Origin: Obelidium mucronatum
Taxonomy: Eukaryota > Chytridiomycota > Chytridiomycetes > Chytridiales > Chytriomycetaceae
Reading direction: 5' to 3'
DNA: 54,638 nt
Assembly: GCA_025765595.1 (NCBI GenBank)
Contig: JAIVFH010000185.1
Span: 1-54,638 of the forward strand
Shown: positions 10,526 to 22,560 of the stretch, one piece after another
Layout of the letters: every line of letters begins with the position of its first letter
Numbering within the stretch: the first letter of the stretch is position 1
Notes under the pieces: generated by a model
The model's input: only the letters and a program-made list of their open reading frames with translations
What the model was told of the DNA's origin: nothing
Databases searched by the model: none
Translations under genes and position numbers: made by a program

Positions 10526-11860
10526 TCAGTTCCAGCTTCCACGATCTCCCCGTCTCGAATCTAGAACTGTATCTCTGTTTTCACTTTCGCGCCGAGTGCT
10601 TTTAATAGTGTCGTCCCACCCAGAAGAACTAATTCTCGATTCACGCACTGTTGCCTTCGTATACAACGAGTCTCGGTCTCGAGGCATGGTCGATTGATTT
10701 AAACGGCTGTCCCTATTACTGGAATCATCAGACCCTTTAACATTATACTCGGTTCTCATTGTCCACGATGGATCGTACGAGACGACTTTACTACCAGTAT
10801 TGATTGGTGCCGGTTTCTTCTTTAATGGGCGGTTTGTGCTAGTTGAAATTGCAGTATCTGTTTGAGATAGATCTGAAAATGTTGATTGCACAGTGTAGTG
10901 ACGCGGTAGAAGATGGATCGTAGGGTGGTGGGAATAGTCGTTGATGATGTTCGAATATCCAGTTGTCTCAGTGCTTGGACGCGGGATGTTATCGTATGGC
11001 TCCAACCGATTAACGTTGTTATAAGCTTGCTGCATCGGCGCTGAGCGGGTTTGAAAGTTTTGAATTGGAATCGGCGGTGCAGCAAACTGGGCGCTGTTTT
11101 TACGTGTGTGAAGGGCAGCGGGAGGCATTGGCGCAACTGTGTCCTTTTTGTTGTTTTTAATGGTTGGAGCGCGTTGCTTTCCAGGAAATCCTTTCGTGAA
11201 TGTATCCAACGTATCAAAATTTGTGGGATTAATTTTTGATGATTGGGAGTGTCTACGGCGTAGTTGAATCGCCACAATTGCCGCAGTGAGTAAAAGGAGA
11301 ATGCAGCCAACAATGATTCCAGCCAGTGAGGCTGCACTGATGGGAATATATGCTGGTGGTGTATTATTTGTAAGAGTGTCGTTGCTACTGCTGGCTTGAG
11401 CCAGGGATGTGGTCAATTGATAAATTGTTGTTTCTGCGGCCGTCTCGACTGATGATAATGCAGTGTTGGCTTCAGAATCAGAACTGCTTGATAGAGGTTC
11501 TATGGAAAATGCTGTGGAAGTGATTGCAGCTGTAGAGGCAATGTCTGTCACTGTCGTGTCAGGCTGAGAAAGAGGAGAGACAGCAGTCGGTAAGTCTCCT
11601 TGAAGCTGGGCCACCGACTGTTCCGGGTCGCTTGCAGGAACTGGGGCAGGAAGATCCGTGGCTTCAGTTGCACTTGAATTCGGTAATTGTCCGAGGGATG
11701 CCTCAGTTTCAAGGACTTCGTTCAATTGGAACCTGTGGGGTCTCCCAAACTTGCCGCCGATGACGATGCCATTCACCATGGCTATGTCCACGATCGCCTG
11801 CGAGCTGAGTGGTTTCATCCATTGCAGTGTAAAAGCCAGTTTCCAACTGTTTGTTTTCAT
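10526..11860 (-). CDS. Ser/Thr-rich single-pass membrane protein, mucin-like sensor
   Basis: Single open frame of 444 aa. Residues about 60-165 are rich in Ser, Thr, Ala and Pro, as in O-mannosylated mucin-like stalks. A membrane helix (AGIIVGCILLLLTAAIVAIQ) ends in RRRH. The cytoplasmic tail of about 230 residues is rich in Arg, Ser and Asp (repeated RDS and RES) and suits phosphorylation. The layout recalls fungal wall-integrity sensors of the Mid2/Mtl type, but no specific domain is recognised. The N-terminal 50 residues contain no clear signal peptide, so the true start may lie in an unrecognised upstream exon. It lies between the two LEA2-like paralogs on the opposite strand. Confidence 0.55.
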   Translation of the reverse strand: MKTNSWKLAFTLQWMKPLSSQAIVDIAMVNGIVIGGKFGRPHRFQLNEVLETEASLGQLPNSSATEATDLPAPVPASDPEQSVAQLQGDLPTAVSPLSQPDTTVTDIASTAAITSTAFSIEPLSSSSDSEANTALSSVETAAETTIYQLTTSLAQASSSNDTLTNNTPPAYIPISAASLAGIIVGCILLLLTAAIVAIQLRRRHSQSSKINPTNFDTLDTFTKGFPGKQRAPTIKNNKKDTVAPMPPAALHTRKNSAQFAAPPIPIQNFQTRSAPMQQAYNNVNRLEPYDNIPRPSTETTGYSNIINDYSHHPTIHLLPRHYTVQSTFSDLSQTDTAISTSTNRPLKKKPAPINTGSKVVSYDPSWTMRTEYNVKGSDDSSNRDSRLNQSTMPRDRDSLYTKATVRESRISSSGWDDTIKSTRRESENRDTVLDSRRGDRGSWN

Positions 11861-12212
11861 TCAATAATGACTCGCTTTGTTCCTTTACAAGGTAATGAAA
11901 TTTGATCAATTAAAATCGACCTTGTTTGAGTATTTTGAGGGCTTTAATTACGGGCTTAATCTTTCTGATTTAGGTTTATGTCTGTTTATGCCTGTATGAA
12001 GTCGTATGTGTGTGAGCAGGCGGCTAGGTAGTATGGGTCAGAAGACGCGAGGCAGGAAAACCCGAAGATGACGGAACAAGATGCCACAATAAACTTTATC
12101 AAGAAATGAGTTCAACGAGTTTTACTCTAAGGAAGATGCAGCCAGTCACCCCTTGTCCTACGGAATATTGGCGGATCTGTCATACAAAGCGAAAAGAATC
12201 AAATGATATTGA
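11861..12212. other. Intergenic, divergent promoters
   Basis: The mucin-like gene reads leftwards from here and LEA2-like paralog B reads rightwards, so both promoters should lie here. I see no repeats, RNA genes or convincing frames. Confidence 0.5.
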
Positions 12213-12923
12213 ATGCAGATAGGGAAGGAAATCACTATACACTTTAATGTACCACTACAAGGTTCCGCCATTTGGACGATGCATTTTGATAGGCCACACG
12301 TAGTGGTTCTCACCTTGGGTCTTGCCATTTTCTTTCTCATTCCACGCGAACCAAGTACGAATATAATATCTTTAAGTTGGGATACGACAAACAGAGGAGG
12401 AGTAATACAAGTGGTAAGCTGAATCGACAAAGTCTCAAGCCAATACTCAGTTAGGCACCCATTCAGAACTCGTTAACGTCTTTATCCGCTCAATTGATTC
12501 TGAAAATGACACTTATAAACAACTGCTGGTATCCTGTTACGGTCGATAGCCTGAGTTTCAACGTAACTGGATTTTATGCTGTATGATTGGTTGAACTGAA
12601 TCTCGATAAAAAAGGCAACAAACTCAGTCTACAACAATGGAAGGACTCCATTTGCCAGCGGAACGAACTCGACAATATTCAACATTGGCCCGCGTTCAAG
12701 TGTTGACATTCAGTATCCCTTTTCAGTCACATACGATGTTGCTGCCGATGTTGGACTATCGTTTGGCACATATGTGGGAGTTAAATGCGCACAGGCAGCT
12801 TTGTTTGGACAAGTAGACAATACCATTGATGCCGATGTTCACGTCGTGACTTTTTACGACGCGCTCTTTATCAAACAGGGTGTAATGGTTCGTAATATGC
12901 GGACAAGCCTATCGTGCCTTTAG
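12213..12923 (+). CDS. Type II membrane protein, LEA2-like (paralog B)
   Basis: Exons 12213-12413, 12467-12562 and 12615-12923 (introns 53 and 52 nt, all phase 0) give 201 aa. The membrane helix is shorter (VVVLTLGLAIFFLIP). From it onwards the protein aligns with paralog A: PREPSTNIISLSWDTT against PRTPSTAFVSLSLDTT, and FN|ATNSVYNNGRTPFASG against FN|ATNPLYGNGTTPFASG. Both last exons are 309 nt. The extra intron is specific to this copy or lost in A. The first 25 residues do not match paralog A, so the start is uncertain. The sequences have diverged strongly, which suggests an old tandem duplication with separate functions. Confidence 0.55.
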
Positions 12924-13030
12924 CTACGATAATTAAATATCTTGTAAATAATTTAAAATAAGAAAGGAATACTCTTAATTTCTCTTTTTATTTATTATAT
13001 TTCAACGCACAGCAAATTAACCGAAATCAA

Positions 13031-16000
13031 ATGGCTGAAGAGGAAGACTTCAAGGCCCTTCCACTCTCTGACCGCCTCGTCCATTCGGTGACCACCACCA
13101 ACACCTTAATAACCTAACCACACTAGCGCTAAACCATTAAGCAGAACTGGAAGTGTCGCAGCGGCGCCTTTGACGAATTGGCATCAAAGTTCAAGTCGTT
13201 GGACCCAGCAAAGGTCAATGAATACAGGGATTGGGCCGATTATCTCAAGAAAGGCATAAGCGACTCGAATGCAGTTGCTCATGAAGCTGCTTTGGGAGCA
13301 CTGCTGTCTCTGGCTGAGTTTGGGCCAGTATCCTTTGTCCCAAAGTAAAGCTCTGAATATTCCTCCTCGGTATCACTCACTTACTCATTCAATCTGTCTG
13401 CCATTCTTTATAGGACGAGGTCCACCCTTGTGCCTATTGTTGTTGATAAAGGTCTGGCCCACACTCGCGCTGGGACGAGGCAGCGGAGTCTCGATGTTCT
13501 GCTCATGTATGTTGAAGTGGAAAACAAGGGAGATGGCGTACTGGTTCGTTATTTTGCTATGATAACTATATCGCGTTGGTTCTAATTATTTCATGTAATA
13601 CAGGAGGATGTGCTTCCTGGATTAGACCACAAAACACCTAAAAACGTTAGCGCCTGCGTCGTTGCCCTACGCGAGATTCTAAGGTAACTATCATAAACAG
13701 TCTGCATTGGTATGATTTCCTCAAAATTTGAAACCTCTTGTAGAAACTTTGGTTCGAAAGTTGTGCCTGTCAAACCATTGTTGAAACCACTAGCAAAATT
13801 ATTTGACCACAAGGATGGAACAGTGCGAAATGAAGTAAATCTGCTATTTGTTTTTTCTTTCAACGCGCTTCTTATCTACTGGTCTAAATGTACAGGCCAC
13901 GAACTTGGCGATTGAGTTGTATAAATGGCTTGGTCCCGCCATTCTTCCATCTCTATCTGATCTGAAACCCGTTCAACTTAAGGATTTGAATGAACAGTTT
14001 GAAAAGTGTGGAAGCTCTGGCATCAAGGCTGCACCAGAAAGGATAGTGAGATCGGAAATGGAAAAACGACAGGCTGTTGGATATGTCGCGCCTGAAGAAA
14101 GTTAGTTCGTGAATAGGCACACACGAAGTGGAGCTCACAATTTTTTCCAGCGGCGTCGCCAACTGAGGCTGCAGCCCCTGAACCAGTTGATGTATTTGAC
14201 CTGTCCGATCCAGTCAATGTTCTGGACAAGATGCCACCCAAATTCTACGAATCTCTCCAGGCCACCAAATGGAGCGACCGGAAAGAAACGCTTGAGTCTC
14301 TTTTGGCCATCATCAAAGTTCCTAAATTGGAGGATGGGCGATATGGAGAGTTGGTGAACGTGTTGGCAAAGGTTTGCAATTTAGTTATTCACGTCATAAT
14401 TTAACTAAGGGTCTCTTCTAGAAAATTAATGACCCTCACGTCATTGTTCTCACGTTGGCCATCAATTGTTTGGAATGCTTGATGCGCGGACTTAGGTCCA
14501 ATTTTTCTCAGTATCGAGGCATAGTCCTTACGCCACTTCTGGAGAAACTAAAGGAGAAGAAGACGGCTGTTATCGAAGCCATAAGAAACTCCCTTGATGC
14601 GCTTTTCCTATGTGTAAGCATCTGCTTGTGTCCGTTTCTATTTCTAAAGAATCAAATCCAATAGATAAATTCTATTGCGGACATTTTGGAAGACTTGAGC
14701 CCTTTTTTCAAACACAAGAATCCACAAGTAAAGCAGGAGACCACATTATTTCTGTTGCGTTGTCTTCAAAATATGCGGAAAGCTCCAGCCAAAGGAGACT
14801 TGAAGATTCTATCTGAACTGATGGTCAAACTGTTGGATGACGCTGATGCTGGCGTCAGAGAATCGGCTATGGAAGGATTGGGGACATTGATGCGCATTGT
14901 TGGCGAACGAGCAATGACGGGTTTTATGGAGAAAGTGGATAAGGCGAAGGAAATCAAAGTTCGAGAATACTTTGAGAAAGCAGTTGTGCGAGTGGGTGGT
15001 GCTGGTCCAGCCAAGAAACCTGCTACAGCCCCTGCTGCTATGGCGGCAGCTGTCCCAAAAGCAGTGAGTCCCATGCCTGTAAAGCAGCCCACGACTTCGA
15101 CTCGTCCAGGAACTGTGAAACCTGTTGAGTGCCTCGAATTTGAAATCTTAGTCTTTATTAACCGGTTCGATGTTTAGACTGCGGCTAAAAAGCCAGCATC
15201 CGCATCCGCATCTTCTTCAACTGCGCCTTCCTCAGCTTCTGGAGCTGCTGGTAGCAAGAAAAAGAATGTCTCTGAGGAGCCATTGACATTCAAGTTTTCC
15301 GATGATACAGCGGAAGCGTGGATGGCAGAAGCTTTCCCTGGCTTAAATTTGGCTGAGTTCTCTGATTCCAATTGGAAGATTCGATTGGGTGGTGGGTGTC
15401 GTTGATCATTGAAAATCAGGCTCTAATTCCTCGTCGAAGCTTGCCATGCGTTCGCCGAAACCGTAAAAGAAGCACCCTCTTTAGAACCAGAAGCGATCAT
15501 TCGATTTTTTTCAAAGTCTCCTGGTTGGAAAGAGAGCAATTTCCAGGTCATGACAGCGATGGTATCGCTCTTTGACTTTTTGGCCAAGGCGAAAGCCTCG
15601 AAGGGGGCGTTAAGTCTAGTCATTACTGGTTTGTATACTGATTTGAATTGACATGTTTTTTTAAAACGCGTTTTCCTCCTCAGCTCTTGCTGAAAAGTTG
15701 GGAGATGCGAAACTCAAGAAAGTCACTGGCGATTGTTTTACTTGTTTCGCTGAACAATATTCTCTGCAATTTGTACTTTCGAATCTCTGTGAGCCTTTAA
15801 CGAAAGCAAAGAGCCCAAAAACCCTTGCGGATGCCTTTTTGTGGATTCATCAATCGGTTCTGGAGTTTGGAATCCAGAGATTGGATGTGAAAGGACTAGT
15901 TGAATTTGTGAAAGCGGCTGGGTTGCCGAATACTAATGCTGCGGTGCGAGCGAATGCCGTGATTGTGTTGGGAGGGTTGAGAATGTTTGTTGGGCCAGGT

Positions 16001-19000
16001 CAGTAGAATTATTTATTCTAAGTTGTCAATATTGTCAGTTTAATGTTTTGTTTTTAGATATCCGGACATTCGTTGCGGATTTAAGCGGACAACAGCTAGC
16101 TTTGATTGATGCTGAATTTGACAAAGTTGCAGCAAGAGCACCACCCGAACCAAGCCGTGTTGTCGTCGACGCAGTGGGAGGTGCAGGAGGTGCCGACGAT
16201 CCTATGGACAATTTGTTTCCACGTGTGGATATTACTTCGAAAATTTCACCAGAGTTGTTGGAGAAGCTTGGTCACGCACAATGGCAGCTTCGGAAAGAAG
16301 GACTCGAAGAGCTTGCTGGAGTTATTGAATCTTCAAAAAGACTGAAGGCAAATCTTGGTTTGTATTAATTCTTGTACTGTTGTTTTTCTCATTTTGGTGC
16401 TTTTATCAGGGGAAGTTCCAGCTGCACTCAAAGCCCGACTTGGTGACAGCAACAAAAATCTCGGAATCATGGCGGTTGAAATTTGCGGAAACTTGGCAAT
16501 TGCTGTTGGGAAGCCATTTGCCAAGCACACTGGAGTTCTGATTGGACCCATGTCGGGATTGCTTGGAGACCAGAAACCCCATGTCAGAGCCGCTGCTATC
16601 AATGCCCTGGAAAATGTGCATACAGCATGCGGTGTGGACTGTTTTATTTCGCCGGCAGCGGCCAGTCTTGTTGCGGATCAACCGAATCTCCGGAAAGACT
16701 TGTTAAAGTTCCTCGGTGAAAAACTGGATGCTGCTAAAAAGTCTCCCGATACCACAGTCCCGAAATTGGAAGAGTTGCTGAAACCATTACTCATGTGTTT
16801 GCAGGACAAGAATAGTGATGTCCGAAAGTTTGCAGCTGCTGTGTTGGTATTTGTTGCAGAAGATGTTGGAGTACAGTATATCCAAGATCGTGCGGGTGAT
16901 TGGTACCATGGAAGTGCGCTGGCGTCGTTGAAGCCGTTCTTTGCTCCTTTACAAGAGATTGGTGGCTCGAGCAACGCGAAAACTGGTTCCTTGTCACCAA
17001 AGCCTGCACCGAAAAAGTTGCCCGAAGCGAAAGTCAAGCCCGCGGCTTCAGTTGCTAATGGTCTTAAAAAGAAACCAGCGTCGGCGCCTGCCACTGTTTC
17101 TTCGAAGAGTGTTGAGCCGGCGTCATCTGGTAACGCTGGATTGCCTGTCTTGACGTCCGATATGAGGGCCAAAGAAGTAAGAGCTGGCCAAGATCGCGGT
17201 ATGACAAAATGGACGTTTGAGGCTCCACGAAAGGATTTGGTCGAGTTCCTCAATGACCAATGCAATGGCAATTTATCTGAACCGGTTGTGGCTTTGCTCT
17301 TCAGCACGGATCATTACAAGGAAAAGGACTTTCTGCAAGGACTGACGATTTTGGATGAGAATATCCAGTTGGCGATGACTAATGGGGACTCCGAAATGAA
17401 GGCTCGTTTTATTGCCAACGCGGATCTGGTTTTGAAGTATTTGACGATCCGTTTCTTTGATACGAATACCACAATGTTGATGAAGGTGTTGGACCTGCTG
17501 GAGCATTTGTTTGGGTTGTTAGATGAGGAAGGAGTTGCTTTGACTGAGTATGAAGCGTCAAGTTTCTTGCCCTTTTTCATCGTCAAAGTGAGTTCTATAG
17601 GCAGCGTTTTATATGTTTCTAACGAGTCTGGAACAGGTTGGAGATAACAAAGAAACTATGCGTGTTAAAATTCGCGCCATCTTCAAACAGCTGTGCAAAA
17701 TCTACCCGCCCAGCAAGCTATTCACATACTTGTTGTCCGCGCTGACCTCGAAAAACTCGCGTGTTCGAACTGAATGTCTCGAGGAACTTGGAGATTTGCT
17801 CAAAAAGAATGGAATGTCTGTATGTGTAGCTGCGAAAGTCTTGCCGGTAATTGCGACTCAGATTGCGGACTCAGATGCCAAAGTTCGGAATGCTGCCTTG
17901 GGTACAATCACACAAGCATATATCTTCATGGGTGATGCTGTATACAAGCAGTTGGGAAGAATTTCTGAGAAGGACAAGAGTTTGTTGGAGGAGAAAGTGA
18001 AGAGACTGCCGGCGTTGTCTCTTATTAGGGAACAACCAGTTCCTACTACTGCCAACTCGGCGAAAAGTGCTGCGTCTCCTTTGTTCAAAAAAAGACTCCC
18101 TGTTCCATCTGGCCGAAGTGAAAGTCCGACTGCTAGTGGCGGCGGCTCCATGTCAGCTGCTGGGTTAGTTGGCATTCCAAGACCATCATCAGCGAATGGA
18201 GCCTGTCAGAAAAGAATTCAGTTTGGATTTGGATAAAGTAAACTTCAACGCTCGATCGGCTAGTCCTGCAGTTGTTCAACAGAATCAGCAAGAGCAACCA
18301 CTTGAGCAACCACAAGAACAGAATGACGCTCTTATGATTGAATATTTAATCACGCAAGTAGCATCTGGGGATGCATTTCAGAGTATTGACGCTTTAAAGC
18401 AACTGGAAAAAGTCATCACAGGGCCTGTGGAAAATGTAGTTTGCTATATCAATGAGATTGTTTCCGCAGTCACACTTCAAATCCGGATCGCGTTTGGAGC
18501 GGCAGATGTGTCCAGTGCGGGAACGATGCGACTCTGTAAGCATCTTGTCAATACTCTTGTTCAGATCTACTCGAATCCGCAGATTGCGAAGTCTATTCAG
18601 AGGGTCTCCTTGCATCAGTGTGTTCAAGAGCTGTTGAATCGTTTGCTGGATCCCAGTTTACAGAATATGGACCAAGGGCCGCAATTGGCGAAAGCATTGA
18701 ATGTGTTGATGGTGCGCGTTCTGGATAATACTGATCGAAACTTGTCATTCGGGTATGTATATTTTTTTTGGCCCTGTAGTTTTTCTCAACGACTCTCTCT
18801 TTCAGGGTGCTGCTTACTCTTCTGGAGCAATCTGCTAGTACCTCCACACAATGTTCTCCGGAAGATCTCCCACTCCAAGCTAAATATACGGAACTTGTTA
18901 TGAAGTGTCTCTGGAAGTTGACCAAGGTGATTCCTCAACTGATTCAGGAGAAGCAGTTGGATGCAGGACAATTAATCCTAGGCATTCATGAGTTCCTCAA

Positions 19001-20264
19001 AACTTCTCCCCCGAATGAGTGGAAACGTCGTGCTGCTGAGAAAATTATTCCGCAAGCCGATATGCCTCTACGAACTGTGAAAAACCATTTTGCATGAATT
19101 GTGCAACTGTTTGGGTGAAAGAGCTCTTCAGTGCACTGCTCTTGTAGACGACCCAAGCCGTAGCCATGCGGTCGGATATATGCGTCAAATGCTAGGTCAG
19201 CCTGCGGCGGCTGTTGCCGCGCCGATAACTTCTTCGGCGAGCCGCCCCACAGCGTCTCCTACGGAGTATGACCAGAAACTTCAGGCATTAAAGCGATCCG
19301 TGACTGCTCCTGCACGTGATTCCACGGATCAACTCACGAACATTTCTGCTTCAAAACATGTTGACAACAACGGCCAACATAAGTCGGGAAGTAATTTCGC
19401 CCGCAGCAACTCAGAGGGACCTTTGTCAGAACTGGAAGCAGATGCCCAATTGACTGTGATTTTTGCTCGAATCAGTGCCAAAGAAGAAACAAAGCAAGGA
19501 ATCGCGGATTTGTATCAGTTCAAAAAACAGCATCCGGATTGCGAAGCATTTGTGAATCAGCATTTAGGAAAGACTGGGAATTACTTTCAAGGATATATTA
19601 AGCGCGGTTTGGCCGCTTTGGAGAATGAGGAGAAGAACGGCGTTAGTGGTGGTAGTTCTTTGATCAGTCCTACGGCGACCTCTGCTTTTGGCTCAAGCGA
19701 TGGCGTAGAAGGCAGCAGCCGGTCAACAACCGGTATTATTATTATTTTTTCAGGGTTCTAGAGTCTTATTTGTTTCTTCAAGATGTCTATCGCGAAACGT
19801 TGAGCAGATTTCAGCAACATCTTCACAAGGTGCGATACTTCCGGTCCATGTTTTTTGACTGGTTCTAACGGTCATTCTATTTATTCCAGCCGGATTCTGT
19901 AGCCAGTTCGGAGCCCACCCTTTTACCAAAGCAGCAAAGGTTCTCTGTTCCCGCTCCCGCTGCTGCGACTTCAACTTTGGATGAAAATCACGCTCGCCCT
20001 CTTGCGACTAGATTATCCGTGCCGCCTTCGTCTGGAGTTTCTGATGTAAGCTGACCGTGGACATTCACTGGCTACGAGTATTCCCTTATTTGTAACAACT
20101 GAAACAGAGTATTCAGGAAAACAAGGCGCCTGTGGCCAGAACCCAGACAGTTGAACAGTTGAAGGCGCGATTGGCAGCCATGAAGGTTAATAATTTGTTT
20201 TTTGTGCCCATCTCTAACGTATTTCATCTAGTTGCAACAAATGAATAGCGTGGACTCTCTTTGA
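13031..20264 (+). CDS. XMAP215/ch-TOG/Dis1-family microtubule polymerase
   Basis: About twenty exons, starting 13031-13087 and 13145-13327, encode a protein near 1900-2000 aa, close to animal ch-TOG. Five TOG domains can be followed: TOG1 13145-14100, TOG2 14160-15000, TOG3 15280-16010, TOG4 16060-17000, TOG5 17200-18020. Basic Ser/Pro/Lys linkers lie between some of them. A motif FSLDLDKVNF precedes the helical C-terminal domain, and the protein ends in LKARLAAMKLQQ. TOG arrays bind tubulin and speed plus-end growth; the C-terminal part recruits partners. Ascomycete Stu2/Alp14 have only two TOGs, so the five-TOG form fits an early-diverging fungus. The frame breaks once, at the A run 19080-19084 (five A where four restore the frame), probably a consensus error. 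Confidence 0.9.
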
Positions 20265-20617
20265 TTTTTTTTGTTTACTTATTTTTTGGGAGACTTGATT
20301 TGTTTGTACAATTTTGTTATATTAAAGATTATTTATGGCTTTTCAACACATTGTACCTTGTGGGCTTTAAAACTGAAAAAAAAATTGTCAACGTTGGGGA
20401 CGAAAATCACGAAGTTGCAGGAGAAGTGACCGGAAATGAAGAACGCGTTCTTCTCCGACGCGTGTGAGTCTAACCTCAGACAGGAAAATATTATCCGGAT
20501 TATGTATTAAGTTTTGCGCGGTGGAATCCGACTTTGTAATTTAAGCTGTTTCGGATTGAAATCCGTTTTCAAAAACAACTATATATGTATGCAGATTAAG
20601 GTTTAAGATCTTTTTCT
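20265..20617. other. Intergenic between convergent genes
   Basis: Both neighbouring genes end towards this stretch. It is AT-rich at first, with a T run just after the ch-TOG stop, and should hold both polyadenylation sites. I see no gene. Confidence 0.5.
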
Positions 20618-22528
20618 TCATCGAGGTAAAGTTCCTCTCTTCTTCAATTCGCCTTCTTGATTTACTTTTTCAAGTCGTTCTTGGTAAATTACATCAATTC
20701 GATTCCTGACATCATCGAATTCTTCTACAATTTGTTCAAACGCGCTGCGGGTGAGGCGGTAGAGCATGCAAGCAGAAGCAGCCTGAACAGGTCGCTGTTC
20801 GCGGTATATTGGCCAGCAACGCGACCTCTGTTGGTTATTTATTGTAAGACAGCTTGTGGATGCTTGGAAAGATTATTGAGACCACCTACCCCCAAAGAAG
20901 GCTCCATCCTTAAGAGTCGCAACAACTTTACCACCGACTATTATATCCACCTTTCCATTCTTTATAAAGTACTATGTCACAAATGTGTTTTTTTAGCGTC
21001 TCTCCTGAAAATGAGAGGGGAATACAAACAAGTTACCATTTCATGACCAAGCTCTCCTTGAGAAAAGACAATATCCCCAAATACATAAAACGACGCCGAC
21101 AAAGAATTTGCGATTCTGAGCAAGAACAAATTATCTCTCCCATCCTCTTCCCCACGCTGCAAAAACGTGATTTTCGAAACCAATTCTTTGGCCGCAGTCA
21201 GTTTCCTGTCTTCCTCCTCCAACTTGATTTTCGCCATTCTTTCCTTGAATATGATTTCAACGTTCCGCATCACGTCTTGGAATTCGGCGGTGATGCTTTC
21301 AAAGGATGGGCGAGTTAGTCGGTAGATCATTGTGGGGACGGCGGCTTGGACTGTGGCGGTTCGTGGGATGTTGGCAATCAAGGCAACCTCTGTTGTTTGA
21401 GAAGTTGGAATTGAATTCTTTTTTTCAGTAAAAAGTTTTAGGATTTTGCTCACCACCAAAGAAGGAACCTTCTTTGAGCGTTGTAACTTTTTTACCATTC
21501 ACCACTATTTCAACGTGCCCGCTCTTTACGAAATACTATGTTGAAAAAAATTCGAGATCAATAAAAATGCAAGCAAAAAAAACCCATGATTCTTACCATG
21601 TCATTCCCAATCTGCAGCGTTCCAAGTTGCGTCACGTTAGCGATTTAGCGAAAAGGATGGGGTCTACAACTAATACACTTACATCCCCTTGACTGAAAAT
21701 AACATCCCCAGCACAATAAAACACAGCCACAAGAGCCGACGCAATCCTCCCCAAAAAGAGTTCATCTCTCCCATCGTTTTCATGCCTCCTCAAAAACTCG
21801 ACTTTGGAAATCAATTCCTGCGCCGCAATTATCTTCTTCTCTTATTTTTTCCATTCTTTCCTTGTAAATGACATCGACTTTTGCTCGGACATCGTCAAAT
21901 TCGTTCAATATGCTTGTGAAAGCGGGGCGTGTTAGGCGATATAAAATACATGAAGATTCGGTTTGGACTGTGGCTGTTCGTGGGATGTTTCCTATTAGCG
22001 CGACTTCTGTGATGGGGGGTTGGTTGTTGTGGAGAGCGGTGATTAAATGCGGGAATTCTGGCCACAAAGAATCAAGGGACACCAAAAAAAAATACCTCCA
22101 AAAAATCCGCCTTCTTCAAGTGTTGCCACTTTTTGATTTCCAACAATAACGCTCACTGATCCTTGCAAGATAAAATACATTTCGTGGCCAATCTAAAAGA
22201 ATGAAAACAGGTATTTTTCGCTTCATTCGCTTATTTCAAAGCAGAGTGCAACCAACCTCCCCCTCTGAAATTCAAAAAAAAGGTCAGAAATCCAACTTCT
22301 TCCAACAAAAAAAGAGGAGATTTAATCACTCACGAATGAATACAATGTCACCAGGCACAAAATAACATGCAATAAGTGCTGACGCGACACGTCCCAAAAA
22401 GAGTTCATCTCTTCCATCGCTTTGCTGACGATTCAAGAAGGATACTTTTGAAATCAACTCTTTGCAATTGTGTGCGGCAATTTCCATTCTGAGAGAGTCA
22501 TTCATTTCGCCAAGCAAGGTGGTCTTTC

Positions 22529-22560
<32 letters not shown>

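Noticed and set aside
20331..20470. Short plus-strand frame after ch-TOG (VNVGDENHEVAGEVTGNEE)
   Set aside because: No start context, no relatives in the window and no splice connection; it lies in the 3' region between convergent genes.
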